63,734 nt of DNA from Chlamydiota bacterium. Its GTDB lineage: Bacteria; Chlamydiota; Chlamydiia; Chlamydiales; Rhabdochlamydiaceae. Shown one piece after another: positions 19,086 to 29,188 of this stretch. Every line of letters starts with the position of its first letter. The stretch's first letter is position 1. The notes under the pieces are model-generated. The model was not told the DNA's origin. It did no database searches and saw only the letters and a program-made list of their open reading frames with translations. Made by a program: the position numbers and the translations under genes. The stretch covers positions 1-63,734 of the forward strand of contig JABDDH010000002.1 of NCBI GenBank assembly GCA_013287705.1, written 5' to 3'.

Positions 19086-21791
19086 TCACAGATTCCCAAG
19101 TCTATTTTTCTCTATTTGTTCTGGAGGCTTACCTTGGAGTGTGTATTCAGCATATTGATGGATCAACTTAGCGACAACAGCTGTCCAGCCGGTTTGGCAG
19201 CTGGCCCCAAGCCCGGCTCCATTATCTCCATGAAAATACTCGTGAAAAAGAATGTAGTCGCGAAAGTGAGGGTCTGTTTGGAATTTTTCAATTCCTCCAT
19301 AGACAGGCCTGCGCCCATTTTCATCTTTTAAAAAGATCTTGATGAGCCTGAGCGATAAATCTTGTGCAACATCCCACAGCGACACCTGACAGCCTGATCC
19401 TGTGGGGTATTCTACTTTAAAATCATCTCCGAGGAAATAATGAAATTTTTGTAGCGACTCTATCAAAAGAAAATTGAGCGGGAACCAGACGGGGCCTCTC
19501 CAATTCGAATTACCTCCAAAAAGAGCTGTTGTCGACTCAGCAGGCTCATAATCGAGACGAAAGACTTGTCCTTTAAGCTCTAAAACGAAAGGGTGCGTCT
19601 CTAATTCTTTGGACAGAGAGCGAATCCCGTAGGGGCTTAAGAGTGTTGTTTCATCTAGAACCTTTTCTAAAATACGGCGCACTTTATCTGGACTGACTAG
19701 AGAAATAAGAAGAGGCTTATTAAGATCCATCTGCTTTAATGTGATAATCTTTTTGACAAGATCTGCCCGATTATCGAGAATCCACTGAAATCTCTTTCGA
19801 TATTCAAAAAAGGGATGATTTGTAGAAATATCACTTGTCGCAATCGCATAAAGAGGCATCACTCCAATGATCGTATTCATCTTCATTTGAATCCTTCGGC
19901 CATTGGGTAGAATGAGTATCCCATAATAAAATCCTTTTTCTTCATCCCAAAGACCATTATTTTCTCCATCGATGTTATTCATCGCATCCGCAATGGAAAG
20001 AAAGTGTTCAAAAAACTTCGTCGCCATCGCTTCGTAAACAGGGTTTTTGATCGCAAGTTCTAAAGCGATCTGTAAGAGATTAAGCGCATACATCGCCATC
20101 CACGCTGTTCCATCGGCTTGACAAAGAACGCCTCCAGTAGAAGACCCTATATGAGTCCGATCAAAAGCGCCGATATTGTCCAGACCGAGAAATCCTCCCT
20201 CAAAAATATTGCGTCCCTGAGCATCTTTTCGATTCACCCACCAAGTGAAATTCAAAGAGAGTTTTTGAAACATTGTCTCCAAAAAAGCTTCATCTTTACG
20301 CCCTGTTATATTCATCTCAATCTGATAGATCCGCATCGCAGCCCACGCATGAACAGGAGGGTTGACATCGCCAAAATCCCATTCATACGCAGGCAGCTGT
20401 CCATTGGGGTGCATGTACCACTCTGTGACAAGAAGAAGCATCTGCTGCTTTGCAAATTCAGGATCAATCGGAGCAAAAGTCACGGCATGAAAAGCCAAAT
20501 CCCAAGCAGCAAACCACGGATACTCCCACTTGTCTGGCATAGAAAAAATATCGGCCGCATCTAAGGTTTCCCAGTGGCTGTTCCTACCCTTTTTTCTTCC
20601 CTCTTGAGGCGATGGGCATCCTGGATCTCCATGGAGCCACTTGTGAACATTGTAATGGTAATACTGTTTATTCCATAAAAGACCTGCAAAAGCTTGGCGC
20701 TGCACATTTTTCATATCTTGAGGCAGAGAAAAAGGGGTTACTTTATTGTAAAAAGCGTCCGCCTCTTCTTTACGCTTAGCAAAAATAAGATCAAAATCTG
20801 CTCCTAAAGGATCCCCGATAAGGTTATCTGACCGAAGCCGCAGCTTCACAACAGCCGTCTCTTGCCCAGGTATTGAAAGAATGTGGTGAAAGGCAGATTT
20901 TGTCCCAACGCGCGCTGGATTCACCGCATCTTTATGACCAAAAATCACATATTCATTAAATGCATCTTTGACATACGGAGAGTGATTAGCAACTCCAAAA
21001 AGACGCTCATTATTTGTCTCATTCTCTGTAAAAAGCACTGCATTGGGTCCATCGGAATAGAGGTAATAAGAGCCGAGTTTGTCATGAGTTGCTTCGATGA
21101 TTTGCGTAGAGCCTTTTTTTGATTTTAATTTTAAAGAATGCTTTTTACTAAAAGAGTCCCAGCTCCACGTGTTTCGAAACCATAAAGTCGGAAGAAGGTG
21201 CACAGGCGCCAGGTGAGAGCCGCGATTGGCAACCGTAATTTTGATCAGTAGATCTTCTGGAGAGGCTTTTGCATATTCGATAAAAACATCAAAATAAGAA
21301 TCTTCATCAAAAATTTTTGTGTCCAGAAGCTCATACTCGAACTCTTTTTTTGACCTTTTGCGATTTTCTCGAACTAAATCTTCATACGGATAAGCTTGCT
21401 GAGGGTATTTATAGAGATACTTCATGTACGTATGAGTTGGGACATTATCTAGATAAAAATAATACTCCTTAACATCCTCGCCATGATTTCCTTCGTTGCC
21501 TGTTAATCCAAAGAGTCTCTCTTTTAAAATCGGATCTTTTTCATTCCATAAAGAAAGAGAAAAACAGAGGAGCTGCTGGTCATCGGAAATCCCTGCAATG
21601 CCATCTTCTCCCCAACGATATGCCCTAGATCGCGCGTGATCGTGAGGAAAATAATCCCACGCAGTGCCTCCAGGACTATAGTCTTCCCTGACAGTCCCCC
21701 ACTGTCTTTCACTCAGATAGGGACCCCATTTACGCCAAGGAAGTTCTCCCTGGCGTGCCTCTTCAAGTCTTTTTTCCTCTTCTGTGATCAT
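19086..21791 (-). CDS. Glucosidase, GH63-like (mannosyl-oligosaccharide glucosidase family)
   Basis: 901 aa; WGPYLSERQWGTVREDYS..., YPWFAAWDLAFH, DFGDVNPPVHAWA, NWRGPVWFPLNFL. Confidence 0.85.
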   Translation of the reverse strand: MITEEEKRLEEARQGELPWRKWGPYLSERQWGTVREDYSPGGTAWDYFPHDHARSRAYRWGEDGIAGISDDQQLLCFSLSLWNEKDPILKERLFGLTGNEGNHGEDVKEYYFYLDNVPTHTYMKYLYKYPQQAYPYEDLVRENRKRSKKEFEYELLDTKIFDEDSYFDVFIEYAKASPEDLLIKITVANRGSHLAPVHLLPTLWFRNTWSWDSFSKKHSLKLKSKKGSTQIIEATHDKLGSYYLYSDGPNAVLFTENETNNERLFGVANHSPYVKDAFNEYVIFGHKDAVNPARVGTKSAFHHILSIPGQETAVVKLRLRSDNLIGDPLGADFDLIFAKRKEEADAFYNKVTPFSLPQDMKNVQRQAFAGLLWNKQYYHYNVHKWLHGDPGCPSPQEGRKKGRNSHWETLDAADIFSMPDKWEYPWFAAWDLAFHAVTFAPIDPEFAKQQMLLLVTEWYMHPNGQLPAYEWDFGDVNPPVHAWAAMRIYQIEMNITGRKDEAFLETMFQKLSLNFTWWVNRKDAQGRNIFEGGFLGLDNIGAFDRTHIGSSTGGVLCQADGTAWMAMYALNLLQIALELAIKNPVYEAMATKFFEHFLSIADAMNNIDGENNGLWDEEKGFYYGILILPNGRRIQMKMNTIIGVMPLYAIATSDISTNHPFFEYRKRFQWILDNRADLVKKIITLKQMDLNKPLLISLVSPDKVRRILEKVLDETTLLSPYGIRSLSKELETHPFVLELKGQVFRLDYEPAESTTALFGGNSNWRGPVWFPLNFLLIESLQKFHYFLGDDFKVEYPTGSGCQVSLWDVAQDLSLRLIKIFLKDENGRRPVYGGIEKFQTDPHFRDYILFHEYFHGDNGAGLGASCQTGWTAVVAKLIHQYAEYTLQGKPPEQIEKNRLGNL

Positions 21792-22555
21792 AGGCCTGGA
21801 CTTTGGTGCATCATACCACCATCGACAAAAACGGTTGTCCCTGTCATATAAGACGCTCCATCACCCGCCAAAAAGGCGACAACAGATGCAATCTCTTCAG
21901 GTCGTGCCATACGGCCAAGAGGGATTGCTGCGTCAAGCTTCTGCATGAGCGTCTGATCCTTCATCGTAGAGAGATTGATCGGGGTCGCTACAGCACCGGG
22001 GCCAAGCCCTGTGACTAAAATCCCATGCTGTGCAAGTTCAAGAGCTGATGTTCGCGTCAGCATCCTGATCCCTCCCTTGGATAGACAGTAAGCAGTATTT
22101 CCCGGCATCGGCCAATCCTCATGTACCGACGTGATGTTGATGATGCGCCCTCCCTTGCCCTGCCGTATCATCTGCTTAGCTGCAATCTGCGTTCCAAAAA
22201 AAGCACTTTTTAAATTGACCTCCATCACTTTTTCATACTGTTTTTCGGTTGTATCAAGAACGGAGGTTCTCGTTTCAATTCCTGCATTGTTAACCATGAT
22301 ATCTACTGCCCCAAACTCTCTGACCGCTGCGTCTATCAACAATTGAATAGATTCTACCTGGCTCACATCTGCATTGACTCCTATCGCTCGATCTCCTAAA
22401 GCTAAAATCTTCTTCTGAAGTGCATCCGTTGCCTCTCTGTGAGCGATATAATCGATCACAATATTAGCGCCCTGTTTTGCAAGCTCAAGAACGATTGCAG
22501 CACCAATTCCACTATTGCCGCCTGTCACAACGGCCACTTTTCCTTTAAGACTCAT
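21788..22555 (-). CDS. Short-chain dehydrogenase/reductase, glucose-1-dehydrogenase-like
   Basis: VTGGNSGIGAAIVLELAKQGA, NNAGIE, YCLSKGG, PGAVATPIN, FVDGGM. Confidence 0.87.
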   Translation of the reverse strand: MSLKGKVAVVTGGNSGIGAAIVLELAKQGANIVIDYIAHREATDALQKKILALGDRAIGVNADVSQVESIQLLIDAAVREFGAVDIMVNNAGIETRTSVLDTTEKQYEKVMEVNLKSAFFGTQIAAKQMIRQGKGGRIINITSVHEDWPMPGNTAYCLSKGGIRMLTRTSALELAQHGILVTGLGPGAVATPINLSTMKDQTLMQKLDAAIPLGRMARPEEIASVVAFLAGDGASYMTGTTVFVDGGMMHQSPGL

Positions 22556-22667
22556 ATAATCACCTCGTCTCCCCTTCATAACTGACTACTGTCTTGCTAA
22601 CAAGAAATTTATTGAAAAATAGAAGGAAAAAAGACAAAGATGAAACAAGAACCTAAGGATTTTTTTC

Positions 22668-23735
22668 ATGCGTTGGATCGTATTATTATCCCTTACCTGG
22701 GCTCTCAATGCTGTAGAAAATCCTCCTGCCTATCAGCCAGATGCGTCTGTGCAGCTGCCGCTTCAGGTCTATGACGACTCTTTTGCAAAAATTTTAGGAG
22801 AAAAACCACAACTTGTCCATTTAGCCGACAGCTTTGGATTTACTGAAGGCCCTGTTTACTTCTCAGATAGCGCAAACAGCGATTTAGGCTATCTGATCTT
22901 CACAGACCAGCTGAGGCAAAACATCAATATGATTCGCTGGTTTGGATTAAACCCCTTTAATCAGATTACTTCTCTTTCCTTTAGCGCTCCCGCACTATTT
23001 CGTCACCCCTCTAGCATTGCAGATGGACAAACAGCCGATTTAGAAGGACGCCTGCTGACTGCTGAGACAACCGGCAGGAGAGTCTCCATTACCGAAGCTG
23101 ACGGAACAGTACGCACCTTAGTGGGCAGCTACCAAGGGAAACCTCTCAATTCTCCAAATGATCTGGTTGTGAAATCAGACGGGAGCGTCTGGTTCACAGA
23201 CCCCTCTTACGGCTGCTTTCAGTTTCCTCAAGAATGTTACTTGCCAAACAATGTTTATCGATTTGACCCAAAAACGAAAAGTTTAAGCGTTGTGACAGGT
23301 GAGTTGGAGATGCCAAATGGCATTGCATTTTCTCCTGATGAGACAATTCTTTATGTGATTGATAGTGCAGCCATTCAAGCGCCAAAAACTGATTACAAAA
23401 ATAAACCCCATGCAATTTATGCGTTTGATGTGAACCCAGACGGGAAAAGTGTGAGCGGGAAGAGATTGTTTACTGTTGTTTCTCCGGGATTTCCTGATGG
23501 GATGCGGCTGGATCATGACGGAAATATCTTTGTGGGAGCCTTAGATGGCGTTCAAGTCTTTAACCCCCAAGGAAAAATGATTGGAAAAATTTTACTTCCA
23601 AAAGAGACTGCCAACCTAACCTTTGGAGGCAAAGAGAATAACGTCTTGTTTATCTGCTCCTCCAATTCTATTTGGGCAATACAGCTTAACACATATGGCG
23701 CGAAACCTGTTCCTGTTCTAACCAAGAAAAAATGA
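22668..23735 (+). CDS. SMP-30/gluconolactonase family protein with signal peptide
   Basis: N-terminal signal; EGPVYF, NSPNDLVVKSDGSVWFTDPSYG, MPNGIAFSPDETILYV, DGMRLDHDGNIFVG. Confidence 0.87.
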   Translation: MRWIVLLSLTWALNAVENPPAYQPDASVQLPLQVYDDSFAKILGEKPQLVHLADSFGFTEGPVYFSDSANSDLGYLIFTDQLRQNINMIRWFGLNPFNQITSLSFSAPALFRHPSSIADGQTADLEGRLLTAETTGRRVSITEADGTVRTLVGSYQGKPLNSPNDLVVKSDGSVWFTDPSYGCFQFPQECYLPNNVYRFDPKTKSLSVVTGELEMPNGIAFSPDETILYVIDSAAIQAPKTDYKNKPHAIYAFDVNPDGKSVSGKRLFTVVSPGFPDGMRLDHDGNIFVGALDGVQVFNPQGKMIGKILLPKETANLTFGGKENNVLFICSSNSIWAIQLNTYGAKPVPVLTKKK

Positions 23736-24892
23736 TAAAAGGAAAAATCGTCACACTCTATCTCATTGGCCTCATTCAAGGCATCTCCTTTACTCTGATT
23801 CCCGGCGCCTCCGCATTTCTTGTTTCACCTAACGGCTTTCACCTCACCTCGATTCAATACGGACAGCTTTTTGTTCCAATGATTTTGCTTTCGATTATTG
23901 CCTCCTTTTTTGGAGGTCTCTTTGCTAAAAAATGGGGAATCCGACGCGTCTCTGTTTTTAGCGGATTCCTGAATTTTGTATCGATGATCCTCTTTGCTCT
24001 CTCAGTCTTTTATTTAGAAAACGGGTTCTTCCCTCTCCTTATTTGTCTCTTTTTCTTAGGAGCTGGATTTGGGGCAAATCTTGCCACCTTAAATAGTTAT
24101 GTCATTAATTTTTTCCCAAAAAAGTCAAGCGCTGCCTTAACGGCTTTGCATGCAACTCTCGGAAGTGGAACAGCAATTGGACCCCTTCTCTTTCAATTCT
24201 CATTGGACGTACTATATTGGTGGATTGCGCCGCTCTTTTTAGCCTCTATTTATCTCATCCTCATTTACTTTACGTGGAAATTCTTCCCTCTCAATTTAAA
24301 TCTTCCAAAAAACACATCGGGAACACTTTCTAAAAGAGTCTACTTATTTGCTTTGATTGCTCTACTCTATGGAATTTGTGAGACAGCTTTTGGGAACTGG
24401 ACCATTCTATTTCTTAAAACAACAAAGGGCTTTGTTGCTGAAAAAGCCTCTTTCAGCCTCTCTCTTTTTTGGGCGTCCGTAACTTTAGGAAGGATCTTCG
24501 CTGCACTTTTTGCTCTCCGTATTTCTCCCTATCTCATCTATTTTTCCATCAGCCTCATCTTTATCGCCTCACTCCTGTTACTTGACTTCAGCAATTTTCT
24601 CTTCCTGTCATTTCTTATTGCAGGCCTTGGCTGTTCCGCCTTTTTGCCACTGACAGTCTCACTCGGACAAAAGCAAGACTTGCCTCGCGCTGAAATGATT
24701 TCGGGGCTCATTATAGCGGTTTATATGTCTGGATATGGAGTTTCAGCTTACGGAATCGGCTGGATCCAAACAGCATTTGACTTTCAGCTCTCTTCTCTTT
24801 TTTTCTACCTGCTCATTCCTTCTACCGCTCTAATACTACTCACAACGATTGTTTCGATAAGACCTTCTTTTAGGGTAGGAAAAAATCTTTGA
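23732..24892 (+). CDS. MFS transporter
   Basis: ~12 hydrophobic segments; FAKKWGIRRV loop motif after TM2. Confidence 0.82.
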   Translation: MIKGKIVTLYLIGLIQGISFTLIPGASAFLVSPNGFHLTSIQYGQLFVPMILLSIIASFFGGLFAKKWGIRRVSVFSGFLNFVSMILFALSVFYLENGFFPLLICLFFLGAGFGANLATLNSYVINFFPKKSSAALTALHATLGSGTAIGPLLFQFSLDVLYWWIAPLFLASIYLILIYFTWKFFPLNLNLPKNTSGTLSKRVYLFALIALLYGICETAFGNWTILFLKTTKGFVAEKASFSLSLFWASVTLGRIFAALFALRISPYLIYFSISLIFIASLLLLDFSNFLFLSFLIAGLGCSAFLPLTVSLGQKQDLPRAEMISGLIIAVYMSGYGVSAYGIGWIQTAFDFQLSSLFFYLLIPSTALILLTTIVSIRPSFRVGKNL

Positions 24893-24911
24893 ATCCTCTA
24901 CATGTGGATTT

Positions 24912-26456
24912 ATGAACTACGACATCATTATTATCGGCTCTGGCGCAGGGGGAGGCACTCTTGCGCGTCATTTAGCACCTTCCGGGAAAAAGATTTTAAT
25001 CCTTGAACGAGGAGATTTTTTAAAACGGGAGCCCGAAAATTGGAATGTGCGCTCCGTCTTTATAGAAAATCGTTACGTCTCTCCTGACACCTGGTATGAC
25101 AAAAAGGGAAAAGGCTTTCAGCCTCAGGTCCACTATTTCGTTGGAGGCGCAACCAAAATGTACGGCGCGGCTCTATATCGGCTGAGAAAAGAAGATTTTG
25201 AAGAACTGCCTCACTATGATGGAATTTCGCCTGCCTGGCCAGTCCGTTATGAAGAGTTTGAGCCTTACTACACAAAAGCCGAAGAGATGTATCAGGTGCA
25301 CGGATTAAGAGGGGCAGATCCCACAGAACCCTTTTCAAGCGCCCCTTACCCTTATCCTTTTGTCTCTCATGAACCGAGAATTCAGAAGCTCTATGACGAT
25401 TTAAAAAAAGCAGGCTATAATCCTTTTCCAGCCCCCTGCGGTATCATGCTCAATGAAAAAGATATGGCTTTTGGCCGTTGCGTTCGGTGCAACACATGTG
25501 ATGGGTTCCCCTGTCTTGTGCAAGCAAAATCTGATGCTGAAGTCATTGGCATTCGTCCGGCACTAAAGCATCCCAATGTGACGTTGATCCGCAATGCTAA
25601 AGTCACTCGATTAGAGACAAACCCTTTAGGGACCTCCGTAACTCAGGTGGTAGCCCAGATCAACGGGCAGACAGAACTATTTCGAGGAAATATTGTCGTT
25701 GTCTCTTGTGGTGCTGCCAATTCTGCACAACTTCTCCTCATGTCAGCAAATGAACATCACCCCAACGGTCTTGCTAACAGCTCCGACCAGGTAGGGCGCA
25801 ACTACATGTTCCACAATAGTCAGGCAGTTCTAGCCTTTTCGCGCGAGCCCAATTTAACCCATTTCCAAAAGACAGTCGCTCTCAATGATTTTTACTTTGG
25901 CATGGAAGGATTTAATTATCCGATGGGCAATATTCAAATGATTGGTAAAACGATGGGAGCTATGTTTAGAGGAGAAAAGCCTCTTTTGACCGCTCTTGTC
26001 CCAGATAGAACACTTGATTTTATGGCGCGTCACACAGTTGATTTCTGGCTCTGTACCGAAGATCTACCAATGCCAGACAATAGGATAACCGTTGATAAAC
26101 AGGGAAATATTACCTTAACCTACACGCCAAATAATCAGGTGCCAGCAAAAAAGCTCTATCACAAACTCAAATCGATGCTGGGTCACCTCGGAATGTATTC
26201 CAACCATCTCATCCCTCATCAAGCTTACTTAAAAACATCAATTCCCATTGCAGGGGTCGGTCACCAAGCAGGAACCTGTCGATTTGGAACCGATCCTAAG
26301 ACCTCTGTCCTCGATCCTCTCTGCAAAGCCCACGATCTTGACAACCTCTACGTTGTTGACACAAGCTTTTTTCCCAGTATCGGAGCGGTCAATCCCTCGC
26401 TGACTGCCATGGCCAATGCACTCCGTGTCGGCGACCATCTCTTAAAAAGATTGTAG
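24912..26456 (+). CDS. GMC family oxidoreductase
   Basis: DIIIIGSGAGGGTLARHLAPSGKKILILERG; C-terminal GVGHQAGTCRFGTDP...NLYVVDTSFFPSIGAVNPSLTAMANALRVGDHL. Confidence 0.9.
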   Translation: MNYDIIIIGSGAGGGTLARHLAPSGKKILILERGDFLKREPENWNVRSVFIENRYVSPDTWYDKKGKGFQPQVHYFVGGATKMYGAALYRLRKEDFEELPHYDGISPAWPVRYEEFEPYYTKAEEMYQVHGLRGADPTEPFSSAPYPYPFVSHEPRIQKLYDDLKKAGYNPFPAPCGIMLNEKDMAFGRCVRCNTCDGFPCLVQAKSDAEVIGIRPALKHPNVTLIRNAKVTRLETNPLGTSVTQVVAQINGQTELFRGNIVVVSCGAANSAQLLLMSANEHHPNGLANSSDQVGRNYMFHNSQAVLAFSREPNLTHFQKTVALNDFYFGMEGFNYPMGNIQMIGKTMGAMFRGEKPLLTALVPDRTLDFMARHTVDFWLCTEDLPMPDNRITVDKQGNITLTYTPNNQVPAKKLYHKLKSMLGHLGMYSNHLIPHQAYLKTSIPIAGVGHQAGTCRFGTDPKTSVLDPLCKAHDLDNLYVVDTSFFPSIGAVNPSLTAMANALRVGDHLLKRL

Positions 26457-26495
26457 CCTAGAAAAAAATCGAGCAACTGTGTAGAATTAGCCGGT

Positions 26496-26843
26496 ATGGT
26501 CGACCTATTTCCCCAATCTTCTGCACAGCCTGATCTTCAAAATCGTGTCTCTAAAGAGCTACACGATCCCGCCCTTTCTCATCTACGCGAAGAGATTAAG
26601 CAGGTGATGCTCCCCTTACTGATCCGAATCTTTGAGCTGAAGGCGGCAGCTGCGCAGGCAACAGCCTCGCCGTCGCGTCTGATCCAAGCAAAACAAGAAC
26701 CGATTGATCAGATAGCCGAGAAGCTCCAACAACTTCTTAAAGACCTCCACTTACTCGGCCTTTTTTGCCAGAGCGCAGCTGTACAGGCAACAAAAGCTCT
26801 TGATGAAATTAACAAGGAGACCCCATGTCCGCCTCCCCTATGA
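26496..26843 (+). CDS. Small hypothetical protein (115 aa) overlapping the mutS start
   Basis: Open frame, 19-nt overlap with mutS; helical composition. Confidence 0.5.
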   Translation: MVDLFPQSSAQPDLQNRVSKELHDPALSHLREEIKQVMLPLLIRIFELKAAAAQATASPSRLIQAKQEPIDQIAEKLQQLLKDLHLLGLFCQSAAVQATKALDEINKETPCPPPL

Positions 26844-29188
26844 TGCTCCAGTGGCAGCGCTGTAAAGAAAAGGCACAAGGCGCCCTTCTACTCTTTCGCC
26901 TTGGCGATTTTTATGAAGCATTTCATGAAGACGCAAGCCTTCTATCACAAGCAGTTAACGTCACATTGACCAGACGCCAAGACGTCCCTATGAGCGGCAT
27001 CCCGTTTCACACCTGTGAAGCCTATATCGATAAGCTTGTAACGCTCGGCTTTCGCGTAGCAATTGCTGAACAGATCACAGACCCGGCTGCCGCTAAAGGA
27101 CTTGTCACACGCGAAGTTGTCCGCATCATCACACGTGGCAGCGTGATTAACTCTTCACTTCTTGTAGAAAAAAATAATAACTTCATCGCAAGTGTAGATC
27201 TTGTCAATACAACTTATGGCATTGCGCTTTTAGATCTGACAACTGCCGATTTTCGCACCCAAGCAGTGGAAAGTTTTGATGAACTCGTGGACGCTCTTTC
27301 ACGTGCCCGTCCGAGTGAAATCATCTGCTCAGAAAAATGTCATAAAAAGGGAGCTCTTCCGGGTCACCCACAAGTTAAAAGCCAGGAGCTCTTTGACCAC
27401 AATCTCTGTATTACAAGGATCAAAAACCAGTTCCAGGTCCACTCCCTTAACTCACTTGGCCTTCAGGGGAAAGTAGCAGAGATTAATGCAGCAGGCTCGC
27501 TCCTGAGCTATATTCAAGATGAGCTGCGTCTATCGACCAAACACATCATGGAACTCAAAGAGGAGGCGCTCTCCTCTTATATGCTCATTGATATGGCAAC
27601 AAAACGACAGCTAGAGCTTGTAGAATCGCTCCACGACGGCAAAACTCTTCTAGAAGTTCTTGATAAAACTGTCACTCCGATGGGAGGAAGACTATTTAAA
27701 CAGTGGCTTCTCCACCCCCTCCTCTCGGTCGAGGCTATTGTAGAGCGCCAAGATGCAGTTCAAGAGCTCTTTACCTACCCCCACCTCCCCTCAATTTTGC
27801 AAGAAGTGCGCGATCTGGAGCGGCTCCTGATGCGTGTCGAGACAGGCTACGCAACACCCAAAGACCTCCTCCCTTTACGCCTCTCGCTTGAAGGGGCGTG
27901 GAAAGCAAGAGAAACATTGATCAGATGCACCTCTTCTCTACTCAAGCGGGAGCAAGAATCTATTGCTGACTTTTCTCCCCTATGCCAGGAGCTGAAAAGA
28001 GCCCTTTCTGATGATCTACCTGTGAAACTCAATGAAGGCGGAATCTTTCAGAATGGGTACAACCAGAGGCTCGATGAGCTCCGCAGTTTTCAGCAAGAGA
28101 GCCACAGCTGGATTGCCCAGTATCAGACCCAGTTACGCGAAGAGACAGGGATCCGCACATTAAAAATCGGCTACACGCGCGGCTTTGGCTACTACATCGA
28201 AGTGAGTCGCGCTCAAGTAGATAAGATGCCAGCCCATATCGAAAAAAAACAGACGCTGACAAACGTCGAGCGCTTCATTACGCCAGCTCTTAAAGAGTAT
28301 GAGTATCGCCTTGCCACAACAGAAGAAGAGATTATCGCACTAGAGCTTGAGCTTTTCCAACACATATGTGACAGGCTCATCTTCAATGGGCTCCATATTC
28401 GCAAAACCGCACAAGCAATTGGCACGATTGACTGCCTAATGGCACTCTCTCTTCTTGCGACCCTCAATAACTACGTGCGCCCCATTGTCGACACAAGCGA
28501 TCATCTTGAGATCAGAGGAGGGCGCCACCCTGTCATCGAACAGACACTCGGAAGCGCGACATTCATCCCCAACAGCCTCCTCCTCAATACTGAAGAGCGG
28601 CTGATGTTAATTACAGGTCCGAATATGGCGGGTAAGTCGACCTTTATCCGCCAAGTGGGACTTATCGCGATTATGGCTCAGATGGGATCGTTTGTTCCCG
28701 CAACCTCTGCCCACATCGGTCTCATCGACAAGCTCTTTTCACGCATCGGCGCAAGCGATGACCTCGCGCGTGGCCAATCGACATTCATGGTCGAAATGAC
28801 AGAGACTGCTAACATCTTACGCCATGCCACACAGAGATCTCTTATTATCCTCGATGAGATTGGAAGGGGAACTGGCACCTATGACGGCATCTCTATTGCG
28901 TGGGCAGTCGCTGAATATCTCCTCATGCAACCAGAAAAACGGGCAAAGACACTCTTTGCAACCCACTACTGGGAGCTGACAGCCCTGGAAAAAGAGATCC
29001 CCGGTGCTGTCAATTTTCACATCTCTGTTCTTGATACGGAAGAGGGAATAATCTTTTTACATAAAATCGCCCGTGGCAGTACAAATAAGAGCTACGGCAT
29101 CCATGTCGCGCGCCTGGCGGGGCTACCCTATCCAGTCCTAAAGCGTGCAGAGCAGATGCTGAAACTCTTAGAACGTACCCATAAATAA
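26825..29188 (+). CDS. mutS: DNA mismatch repair protein
   Basis: FRLGDFYEAFHEDA, TGPNMAGKSTFIRQ, ILDEIGRGTGTYDGISIAWA, ATHYWELTALE. Confidence 0.96.
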   Translation: MSASPMMLQWQRCKEKAQGALLLFRLGDFYEAFHEDASLLSQAVNVTLTRRQDVPMSGIPFHTCEAYIDKLVTLGFRVAIAEQITDPAAAKGLVTREVVRIITRGSVINSSLLVEKNNNFIASVDLVNTTYGIALLDLTTADFRTQAVESFDELVDALSRARPSEIICSEKCHKKGALPGHPQVKSQELFDHNLCITRIKNQFQVHSLNSLGLQGKVAEINAAGSLLSYIQDELRLSTKHIMELKEEALSSYMLIDMATKRQLELVESLHDGKTLLEVLDKTVTPMGGRLFKQWLLHPLLSVEAIVERQDAVQELFTYPHLPSILQEVRDLERLLMRVETGYATPKDLLPLRLSLEGAWKARETLIRCTSSLLKREQESIADFSPLCQELKRALSDDLPVKLNEGGIFQNGYNQRLDELRSFQQESHSWIAQYQTQLREETGIRTLKIGYTRGFGYYIEVSRAQVDKMPAHIEKKQTLTNVERFITPALKEYEYRLATTEEEIIALELELFQHICDRLIFNGLHIRKTAQAIGTIDCLMALSLLATLNNYVRPIVDTSDHLEIRGGRHPVIEQTLGSATFIPNSLLLNTEERLMLITGPNMAGKSTFIRQVGLIAIMAQMGSFVPATSAHIGLIDKLFSRIGASDDLARGQSTFMVEMTETANILRHATQRSLIILDEIGRGTGTYDGISIAWAVAEYLLMQPEKRAKTLFATHYWELTALEKEIPGAVNFHISVLDTEEGIIFLHKIARGSTNKSYGIHVARLAGLPYPVLKRAEQMLKLLERTHK

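Noticed and set aside
27703-27891. Short ORFs on either strand inside mutS, uvrC, gltX, argS and similar
   Set aside because: They lie within confidently identified coding genes in other frames, without recognisable motifs; treated as shadow ORFs.
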